From Candidatus Latescibacterota bacterium (GTDB lineage Bacteria > Latescibacterota > UBA2968 > UBA8231), in the NCBI GenBank assembly GCA_022825185.1, contig JAJDYK010000197.1, positions 1 to 14,891 on the forward strand: a stretch of 14,891 bases of DNA, read 5' to 3'. Both the position numbers and the translations under genes were made by a program. Below are positions 6,310 to 12,861 of the stretch, piece by piece. Under the pieces are notes generated by a model. That model was not told the origin of the DNA and did no database searches. It worked only from the letters and a program-made list of their open reading frames with translations. Every line of letters starts with the position of its first letter. Position 1 is the stretch's first letter.

Positions 6310-8916
6310 ATGATGACTCGATCATTGATCCTAACCGTGCTGATCGCCGGCACTGCGTTTGCCCAATCGGGCTATCGGATCACTGCGGATCAAGTGGTGG
6401 TTGACCGGCGCGCTCATTGGCAAAGCTGGAACTTTCCGCCAGGGGTGCTGGACTTAGGCAGCAGTGGGACGGTGCAACCCCGGAGTCTGCGGCGCGATAT
6501 CAATGCCGTCGGCGACATTGTCGCCAACCTGCGTGCGCGTCCACCGGACGGCTTGAAGAAAGACCCAGAAGACATCGTCCTCGCCGACGCCATCTTGGGG
6601 GGTGCCCGCTCCAATGTCGCGGGTGTAGAAAATCTGTTCGACGGGGATATGACGACCTACTGGGAGCCGGATCCGCCGACGGAGGAGTTGGATTTGGGCA
6701 CGCAGTGGTGGTTTATCGTCGATTTAGGCCGGTTGGTGATGGCTAAGAAGCTGGTGCTCAAGTTCGTTTCTGAGGAGTTGGGTGATCCCTTCTTGCAGTT
6801 CGACCTGTTGGCCTCACAGGGCAACATTCCCAAGGGCAACCAGCGTTCGCCCACGCCTGAGTTTACCACCATTCTGCGCACGTTAAAGCCCAACAAGGAG
6901 CAGCGGGTGTTCGAGTTAGTCACCAACTCGGAGCCGACCTTTGCTGGCACGGGGATGCGCTTTGTGCAGATCATCATTACCGGTAGTGACTTTGATCGCG
7001 GACGGGAGCTAAGCCAAGCTGAGTACGAGGCTTTGCCGGCAGGAGAGCAGGGAGCTATTGAGTTTTACAAGCGGCAGGCTGATGGCAGTGAGACGGTAGT
7101 AGCGCCGGAGATTTACGAGTTGCTAACGGCTGAGCAACAGGGGCCGATCCGCTACTACCGCAAGGAGCGTCCACGGTTGGCGGAATTGGAGGTTTGGGCA
7201 GAGGGCGACGAGATTCTGACGGGGGCGTTGGCTCGGGGGGGGTATGGCACGGCGACGCAGACGGCGGCGATCAACAACCTGATTGACGGTCAGATCGAGA
7301 GCAAGGTACAGTTTATCTATTCCTTTGGTCGTGGCTCGTTCAAAAATCCAGAGGGCATTGTCTTTTTTGACCTGGGGGCTTTTTACTGGATTGACGCTTT
7401 TCGCCTCGCCTACGGTGGCTCGACGTTTACGGACTACCGGCTCGACTTTTCCGATGGCAGCCTTGAAGCCGATGGCACCCTCAAGTGGGTCACCGGAGGA
7501 ACGCGCGTACCGACTCAGGATGTCTCGGCCTCTGCCGGCCGTGTGACCAACCTCAGCTTCGGAGTATACGAAGGCAATGACTTCGAGCGGATAAAAGCGC
7601 GCTTCTTTCGCTTGGTGTGGGCGCAGTTTGAGGCGGGTGGCGGTTTTGGCGGAGCCACCGGCCAGCCGGCGGAGATCCAGCTTTACGGGCGAGGGTATCA
7701 CCCCGAGGTGGCGCTGACCTCCAATTTGATCCGCTTGGGCGGCAGCCGCAATCTGCTGTCGATTGAGTGGGATGCTGATACGCCGCCGGGCACCAGCGTC
7801 GTGTTGCAGACTCGCACCGGCAACGAACTCGACGAAGTGCTGCGCTACTTCAAAAAGGACGGCACTGAAGTCACTGAGGCCGAATACAACAAGCTGCTGT
7901 CGATCTTTCGCGGCGACACTATTGGCGAGGAGGTCGCCGGTGGGGATTGGAGCGACTGGAGTGCGCCCTACGAAGACGCCAGCGGTAGCCCGATTACTTC
8001 ACCCTCACCACGGGCATACTTGGAGGTGCGGGCGATACTGAGGTCAGACAGACCCGATTACAGTGCGACGCTGCGATCGATTCGCTTGAATTTTACCAAT
8101 CCGGTTGCGCAGGGACTGTCGGGCGAAGTAACCCCCTTTGCGGTGGAGCAGTTGGGGCAGCCGCAGCGGTTTTCGCTCTACGTGCGTCCCCAGTTTGCCG
8201 CGGGCGATCCGGGGTTTGATCAGTTGTTGGTGGTCGCGCCGTCGGATATGCGTTTGGCGTTTGAGGGGGTGTATGGTGGTCCGGCGGCGGCCTTGGCCCC
8301 TGACGTAGGAGCTGATTGGGCGTTGGACGGAGCAGAGGTTGTGCCCACGGCTGGCGATAGTTTGCAAGTGGCGTTTTCGGCGATAAGTCCCTCTTCGGGA
8401 GTTGAGGTGGTGCGGTTGGACTTTTCGACGGCTTTGTTTTCGACGGGTGCTGTATTGCAGGCGTCGTTACAGCACAGTGTTGAGGGCGAAGGGGGCTGGC
8501 AGCGGGTGGATCCGGGTGAGGCCGTCGCAGAGGTGGTTAGCAATACGACGACGCTGGTGGGGGTAGTGCAGGAGGGTGCCTTGGTACAGGCGGTGGAAGT
8601 GGAGCCTCGCGTGGTTACGCCTAATGGCGACGGGGTCAATGACGAGATGGGGTTTCACTTTCAGGTAGTCAAGGTGGATGGGGCTAGTCCGGTGGAAGTG
8701 TTGATCCACGACATGCGAGGGCGGCGAGTGCGTCGCTTAGTCGAGCAGCGTCCGACGAGCACGGGAATCTACGGGATGGAGTGGGATGGTCGGGATGAGC
8801 AGGGGACGGTGGTGCCCCCAGGAGTCTATCTGGCGCGAGTGCGAGTCGATACGGACACTGAGGGTGCCCGCATTGGACGCGTCGAGATCCTACGCACCAT
8901 CGCCGTTGCCTATTAG
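6310..8916 (+). CDS. B3: secreted double-discoidin-like surface protein, family B
   Basis: 868 aa. The start is supported by AGGGGG 5 bp upstream and by a signal peptide (1-18, cut at AFA/QS) matching B2. Module order is as in B2: conserved block to about 75, discoidin-like 1 to 303, discoidin-like 2 to about 466, two beta-sandwiches to about 751, then the C-terminal Ig-like domain. That last domain differs clearly from B1 and B2 (VVTPNGDGVND, IHDMRGRRVRRL, TSTGIYGMEWDGRDEQG), whereas the preceding 750 residues are almost B2. Its final 20 codons match B1 instead. Short B1-like patches also occur inside the B2-like part (GRELSQAEYEALPAGEQG; RYYRKERPRL; QFEAGGGFGG). A G8 run lies at 7235-7242. 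No cysteine was seen. The variable loop (7489-7566) encodes 26 residues unlike those of B1 or B2. This gene is the clearest recombinant in the array. Its role is presumably the same as the other B proteins: exported, probably surface-attached, ligand unknown. Confidence 0.92.
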   Translation: MMTRSLILTVLIAGTAFAQSGYRITADQVVVDRRAHWQSWNFPPGVLDLGSSGTVQPRSLRRDINAVGDIVANLRARPPDGLKKDPEDIVLADAILGGARSNVAGVENLFDGDMTTYWEPDPPTEELDLGTQWWFIVDLGRLVMAKKLVLKFVSEELGDPFLQFDLLASQGNIPKGNQRSPTPEFTTILRTLKPNKEQRVFELVTNSEPTFAGTGMRFVQIIITGSDFDRGRELSQAEYEALPAGEQGAIEFYKRQADGSETVVAPEIYELLTAEQQGPIRYYRKERPRLAELEVWAEGDEILTGALARGGYGTATQTAAINNLIDGQIESKVQFIYSFGRGSFKNPEGIVFFDLGAFYWIDAFRLAYGGSTFTDYRLDFSDGSLEADGTLKWVTGGTRVPTQDVSASAGRVTNLSFGVYEGNDFERIKARFFRLVWAQFEAGGGFGGATGQPAEIQLYGRGYHPEVALTSNLIRLGGSRNLLSIEWDADTPPGTSVVLQTRTGNELDEVLRYFKKDGTEVTEAEYNKLLSIFRGDTIGEEVAGGDWSDWSAPYEDASGSPITSPSPRAYLEVRAILRSDRPDYSATLRSIRLNFTNPVAQGLSGEVTPFAVEQLGQPQRFSLYVRPQFAAGDPGFDQLLVVAPSDMRLAFEGVYGGPAAALAPDVGADWALDGAEVVPTAGDSLQVAFSAISPSSGVEVVRLDFSTALFSTGAVLQASLQHSVEGEGGWQRVDPGEAVAEVVSNTTTLVGVVQEGALVQAVEVEPRVVTPNGDGVNDEMGFHFQVVKVDGASPVEVLIHDMRGRRVRRLVEQRPTSTGIYGMEWDGRDEQGTVVPPGVYLARVRVDTDTEGARIGRVEILRTIAVAY
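7000..7149 (+). repeat. Tandem pair of helical-insert motifs in B3
   Basis: Motif a is 7000-7059 and encodes the B1 version (GRELSQAEYEALPAGEQGAI); motif b is 7084-7149 and encodes the B2 version. The pair is a recombinant between the two neighbours. Confidence 0.7.
7235..7242 (+). repeat. G8 homopolymer run inside B3
   Basis: Eight consecutive G at the position equivalent to the B2 run. B1 has an interrupted sequence there and B4 only five G. Confidence 0.8.
7771..8013 (+). repeat. 243-bp block encoding 81 residues identical in B1, B2 and B3 (B3 copy)
   Basis: Same 81 residues as in B1 and B2. The last part uses different synonymous codons (TCACCCTCACCACGG), so the DNA match ends before the protein match. 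Confidence 0.85.
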
Positions 8917-8921
8917 GATTC

Positions 8922-8938
8922 TCCTCTCAGCGGAGGAA
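8922..8938 (+). promoter_or_regulatory. Ribosome binding site for A2 within a small inverted repeat
   Basis: GGAGGAAG at 8932-8938 is the strongest Shine-Dalgarno in the window, 5 bp before ATG 8944. TCCTC at 8922-8926 can pair with GAGGA at 8933-8937 across a 6-base loop, which would cover the site. The stem is only 5 bp, so a regulatory effect is uncertain. Confidence 0.5.
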
Positions 8939-8943
8939 GTACT

Positions 8944-10905
8944 ATGCGGGTATCGTTGGTTCTGCTGGTCCTCGGTTTCCTCTGGAGCCAAGCGTCGGCG
9001 TTGACGATTTATCGAATCGGTGGCCAGAGCCTGCCGCCGCCCGAACTGGACGCGCCCTACGAATTCGTGTCGTTGGCTTGGGACGATGCCGACGAAGCCC
9101 GCGATGGCCAGATCAAGCTGGTCGAAGTAGAAGCCGACTTCATTCATCCGCAGCGCCTAGACCCCGCCGTCAACATCGCACCGCAGATCTACGAATTGGA
9201 CGGCGGCACCGTATTCGTCATGCACTCGCATACTGGCTGGACCGAGAACTTAGAGGACGACGACCGCTTCATATTCGATGGCGATCCCGAAACGGTCTAT
9301 CTAGGCGACGGCCACTGGCCGTGGGGATCTATTTACTTTGGTGGACGCTCCCTCGATGAGAGTTGGGGCAAGGGACGATGGATCTATACCAAGGTCTGGA
9401 TCTTCGACCTCGGTGGCCTCTTCAACCTTCAGCGCATTCGCTTCTTCCCCCGCGAAAAGTTTGTCAACGAGCGCTTCGTCCAGCGATTCAGAGTCGGCAC
9501 TAGCGATGGCGATCCCCTCAAGGACGGCACCCGCGATCACGCGATCACGCATCGGGGCTTTTTTTTCGACTTCGACCTCGCCTATGACATCAAGGAAAAC
9601 TCGAGCGGAGTGATGGAACTGGCGATGCCTTCCGAGCCGGTCCAGCGCCTGCTGCTCGATGCCCCGGAAAACTCAAGAGGGATCTGGGAGCTAGCCGAGT
9701 TCGAGATCTACGGGTTTGGCTTCGCCAACGAGGCCACCTACCGCTCGAACATCATCGACCTCGGCGAGGCAGTTGCACTGGGTCCCATAACTTGGTCGGG
9801 CAGGCAAGATCCAGAAGCTGCGGTCGAACTGCGGACGCGCAGCGGCGACAGCGCCGAACCGAACAACTACTGGCGCTTCACGTTTAGGGGCGACGAGAAG
9901 TCACTCTTCGACCAGCAAGGAAAGCCCCTCACCCGGCAGAGTTACGACAAACTCAACAAGGGAGAGAAGGCTGGAATTACCTACGATACCCGCAACTGGG
10001 ACTCGTGGAGTCCGGCCTACGACTTCAGCGCCGGGGTGGGAGATATACAGGCGAACAAACCGCGTCGCTACGTACAGTTCAGAGCCGACTTCTACTCAGT
10101 CCGCGACCAAGGAAGTCAACTCGACTACGTGCAGTTTGCGGTATCGGACCCGCCAATCGCGACCCAAGCCCTAGCGGAAATCACGCCGGGTGCGGTGAGA
10201 GCGGGCGAGCCAGCGGCGTTTACCTATGTGTTGACCCCAGTGTTTAGTCCCCGAGATTTGGGCTTTGATTCGATTGAAATCGATACTCCGAGCCTGCCCG
10301 GCGGGGTGGATGCGGTGCGGATCAGCGGCGCGGAGGTGGGTTTTGAGATCCGGCGGCTGGACGAGCGAGGCTTTGAATTGGGGATTCCCCGGATCGACGC
10401 GACGCGAACCGGCGAGCGGATCGAGGTCGATTTTCGCGCCGAGGTTTTCCAGTTTGGGACGCTTTTTGCCGGGCGGGTCTTCGACAGCGAGAAACCACAC
10501 GAGGTGCGGCAGGCGCTGACGGCCGGTGATGCGGACCCGCTCATAGAGAGTGATCGCTTGAGCGTAGATATTCTGGATTTGGCCCAAAAGAGCATCAAGG
10601 GGCTGCGCGTGCAGGCCGGCGTGTTTACCCCCAACGGCGACGGGATCAACGATGTGGTTGCGATTGAGTGCGACTTGCTAAACGTAGAGGCCGCACCCGT
10701 GGCGATTCAGATATTTGATTTGGCGGGGCGCGAGATCAGCCAGATTGACGGCGGTGAGCAGGTTAGTGGGCGGTTCACTGCGGCGTGGGACGGGCGCGAT
10801 GTCGAGGGGCGACTCGCGCCGCCGGGAACGTATCTGCTGCAGCTCACCGTAGAGACGGACGAAGGGGTTGATCGAGCACAACGAGTTGTCGGGATGGCCT
10901 ATTGA
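8944..10905 (+). CDS. A2: secreted discoidin-like surface protein, family A
   Basis: 653 aa and the first complete family-A member here. The signal peptide is residues 1-19 with a likely cut at ASA/L; the mature start LTIYRIGGQSLPPPEL resembles A3. A single discoidin-like module covers about 20-262 (FDGDPETVYLGDG near 112, WIFDLGGLFNLQRIRFFPR, FRVGTSDGDPLKD, GIWELAEFEIYG). The sandwich at 269-410 carries the insert (FTFRGDEKSLFD, GKPLTRQSYDKL) and the W-x-x-WS and PRRYVQFRADF strands. A second sandwich covers 416-550 and the FlgD/CHU_C-type Ig-like domain 554-653 (VFTPNGDGIND, IFDLAGREI, WDGRDVEG, PGTYLLQL), ending VVGMAY. Its one cysteine lies in the last domain. A T8 run at 9559-9566 encodes Phe codons. 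It is more distant from A1 and A3 than those are from each other. It follows B3 by 27 bp, the widest gap here, with a strong ribosome site inside a small inverted repeat. Inferred: exported partner or variant of the B proteins; function unknown. Confidence 0.92.
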   Translation: MRVSLVLLVLGFLWSQASALTIYRIGGQSLPPPELDAPYEFVSLAWDDADEARDGQIKLVEVEADFIHPQRLDPAVNIAPQIYELDGGTVFVMHSHTGWTENLEDDDRFIFDGDPETVYLGDGHWPWGSIYFGGRSLDESWGKGRWIYTKVWIFDLGGLFNLQRIRFFPREKFVNERFVQRFRVGTSDGDPLKDGTRDHAITHRGFFFDFDLAYDIKENSSGVMELAMPSEPVQRLLLDAPENSRGIWELAEFEIYGFGFANEATYRSNIIDLGEAVALGPITWSGRQDPEAAVELRTRSGDSAEPNNYWRFTFRGDEKSLFDQQGKPLTRQSYDKLNKGEKAGITYDTRNWDSWSPAYDFSAGVGDIQANKPRRYVQFRADFYSVRDQGSQLDYVQFAVSDPPIATQALAEITPGAVRAGEPAAFTYVLTPVFSPRDLGFDSIEIDTPSLPGGVDAVRISGAEVGFEIRRLDERGFELGIPRIDATRTGERIEVDFRAEVFQFGTLFAGRVFDSEKPHEVRQALTAGDADPLIESDRLSVDILDLAQKSIKGLRVQAGVFTPNGDGINDVVAIECDLLNVEAAPVAIQIFDLAGREISQIDGGEQVSGRFTAAWDGRDVEGRLAPPGTYLLQLTVETDEGVDRAQRVVGMAY

Positions 10906-10910
10906 GGAAG
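10905..10910 (+). promoter_or_regulatory. Ribosome binding site for A3, overlapping the A2 stop codon
   Basis: AGGAAG begins at the last base of the A2 TGA stop and lies 5 bp before ATG 10916. It decides this start against the upstream TTG at 10868. Confidence 0.7.
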
Positions 10911-10915
10911 ATGCG

Positions 10916-12847
10916 ATGAGGCACGTAGCGGTATGGTTTGGACTGTGGCTGTTCATGGTTGGCCCTCTCGACGCGCTGACGATCTACCGGCTCGGGGGTA
11001 GCGATTTGCCAGCCCCAGAGTTGGCGGCGCTTGAGGGGGTGGAATTCGTGCAACTGGCGTGGGCCGATGTGGCTGAAGATCGGCATGGCCAGACCGACCT
11101 AATCGAAGTAACCTCCAATCACATCGCACCGCGCCAACTCGACCCAACGGTCAACCTGACGCCGCTGTTGCCCCAGCCTGATTTCCTCGGGGATATTTTC
11201 TATCTGACTTGGATTGGCTGGGGCGGTCCCGATGTCGATGACTGGTTTATCTGGGACGAGGATCCCAATACGGTCTATCTGGGCGATGGGCACTTTGCTC
11301 AGCATGGGCCCAAACACAAAAGTCTAATTTTCGACCTCGGCGGCCTGTTTTTTCTCGAGCGGATCAAGTTTTATCCCCGCGAAAGACACCTGCACGACCG
11401 CTTTGTGGAAAGCTTTACTATCGGCATCAGTGACGGCGATCCGCTCAAAGATCCCCATCGAGAGTTGCAAGCTGGCGTGGGTGGGTTCGGCAGGGGGTCT
11501 GTTGTCGCTTTTGACGTGCTCTACGACATCAGGGAAAACACCGATCCCATCATTGAGTTAGAACTGCCGGCACAACCTGTACAGAAGGTGCTCTTTCAAG
11601 CAGCAGAAAATACGCGGGGCATCTGGGAGCTGGCCGAACTCGAACTCTACGGCGCAGGTTTTGCTCCCTTTGCCAATTATCAGAGCAACGTCATCGATCT
11701 AGGCCGAGCGGTGTCGCTGGGCGATCTAAACTGGTCGGGTGTGGTCGAGCCGGGTGCCGGCGTTGCTTTGACTATGCGCAGCGGCGACACGCCGACGCCC
11801 AACATCTACTGGCGCTTCACCTTTCGCGGCGATGAGCAAAGTCGCTTCGACACCGAGGGTCGGGTGCTGACGCGCAATGCCTATAACAAGCTCAACAAGG
11901 GCGAACGGGCCGGGATCACGCCTGATACCCAGCAGTGGGAAGCGTGGAGCCAGGCGTACGATTTCGCGGACAGTACGGGGGCGATGCAGGCGAACCAGCC
12001 TAGGCGCTACGTACAACTGCGCGCTGACTTTGAATCGCTCAAGGAGGCGGGCGGATGGCTGGACTATGTACAGTTCAGCGTTTCGGACCCGCCGGTGGCC
12101 ACCCAAGTACTGGCCGAGATCGCTCCGGCGCAGGTTAAAGCGGGCGAGGTGACTTCCTTTACCTATGCGGTATTGCCCCAATTTGAAGAGGACGATCTGG
12201 GATTTGACACCATTGAGGTTGAGACGCCCGTGCAGGTCAAAAGCGTTGACGCGGTGCGCATTAGCGAGATGGAGGTCGGCTTTGACGTCCTGCGCTCGGA
12301 CGCGGAGGGCTTTGCGCTGCGCATCCCGCGCATGGACTTGCAGCGCACCGAAGAATTGGTTGAGGTGGATTTTCAGGTGGAAGTGTTCAAGTTCGGCACG
12401 ATGTTCACCGGCCGGGTATCGGACAGCGAAAGGCCCTTTGAGGTGCATCAGCGGCTCACCGCGGGCGACGCCAATCCGCTAGTCGAGAGCAATGCGCTGA
12501 GCGTGGGTTTGGTCGAAGTGAAACGCAAGGCAGCCAACGCGCTCAGACTAGCCTCGCCCGTGTTTACGCCCAATGGCGACGGAGTCAACGACGAGTTGCA
12601 GATCGAATACGAGCTGTTGAATCTCTTGGGAGCGGTGCCAGTCGCATTGGATCTGTACGATTTGTCGGGTCGTCGCTTGGGGGAGGTGTATCGCGGCACA
12701 GCGCAGAGCGGCCGATTTCGCGTGGAGTGGGATGGGGTGTTGGCAAGTGGGGAACGGGCAGTGCCGGGGTGCTACTTGTTGCGCCTAGCGGTGACTAGCG
12801 ACCGAGGTGGAGAAATCCTCCAGCGCGTCATTGCACTGGCTTATTAG
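10916..12847 (+). CDS. A3: secreted discoidin-like surface protein, family A
   Basis: 643 aa from ATG 10916. The frame is open upstream to a TTG inside A2, but ATG 10916 sits 5 bp after AGGAAG and gives a proper signal peptide (1-20, cut at LDA/L). Modules: discoidin-like 21-255 (DEDPNTVYLGDGHF, IFDLGGLFFLERIKFYPR, GISDGDPLKD, GIWELAELELYGAG); sandwich 258-403 with the insert (FTFRGDEQSRFD, GRVLTRNAYNKL) and PRRYVQLRADF; sandwich 406-535 (FTYAVLPQF, LGFDTIEVETP); FlgD/CHU_C-type Ig-like 541-643 (VFTPNGDGVND, LYDLSGRRLG, VEWDGVL, PGCYLLRL), ending VIALAY. One cysteine lies near the C-terminus. The C-terminal half is close to A1, which suggests that A1-B1 and A3-B4 descend from an ancestral A-B pair. 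Inferred: surface or extracellular binding or structural protein, function unknown. Confidence 0.92.
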   Translation: MRHVAVWFGLWLFMVGPLDALTIYRLGGSDLPAPELAALEGVEFVQLAWADVAEDRHGQTDLIEVTSNHIAPRQLDPTVNLTPLLPQPDFLGDIFYLTWIGWGGPDVDDWFIWDEDPNTVYLGDGHFAQHGPKHKSLIFDLGGLFFLERIKFYPRERHLHDRFVESFTIGISDGDPLKDPHRELQAGVGGFGRGSVVAFDVLYDIRENTDPIIELELPAQPVQKVLFQAAENTRGIWELAELELYGAGFAPFANYQSNVIDLGRAVSLGDLNWSGVVEPGAGVALTMRSGDTPTPNIYWRFTFRGDEQSRFDTEGRVLTRNAYNKLNKGERAGITPDTQQWEAWSQAYDFADSTGAMQANQPRRYVQLRADFESLKEAGGWLDYVQFSVSDPPVATQVLAEIAPAQVKAGEVTSFTYAVLPQFEEDDLGFDTIEVETPVQVKSVDAVRISEMEVGFDVLRSDAEGFALRIPRMDLQRTEELVEVDFQVEVFKFGTMFTGRVSDSERPFEVHQRLTAGDANPLVESNALSVGLVEVKRKAANALRLASPVFTPNGDGVNDELQIEYELLNLLGAVPVALDLYDLSGRRLGEVYRGTAQSGRFRVEWDGVLASGERAVPGCYLLRLAVTSDRGGEILQRVIALAY

Positions 12848-12851
12848 AGGA
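12846..12851 (+). promoter_or_regulatory. Ribosome binding site for B4, overlapping the A3 stop codon
   Basis: AGAGGA begins inside the A3 TAG stop, 10 bp before ATG 12862. The spacing is a little long, so this is a moderate match. Confidence 0.5.
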
Positions 12852-12861
12852 CAAGAGTGCA

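Larger units (their letters stand above)
6295..8561 (+). repeat. Tandem gene duplication, copy 2 (B3 without its last domain)
   Basis: Counterpart of 3673-5945. Similarity to B2 falls abruptly at about 8561, just before the C-terminal Ig-like domain. Confidence 0.85.

Noticed and set aside
1083..8916. Regularly spaced repeats as a CRISPR array or rearrangement cassette
   Set aside because: The repeat period is about 2.6 kb and equals one full gene; there are no short repeats with unique spacers and no recombinase gene.
9533..9566. GCGATCAC direct repeat followed by T8, resembling a terminator
   Set aside because: It lies inside the A2 coding frame (Phe codons), and the possible stem is only about 4 bp without a GC-rich hairpin.
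10868..10915. TTG start giving a longer A3
   Set aside because: It lies inside the end of A2 and would bury the signal peptide; ATG 10916 has AGGAAG at correct spacing.
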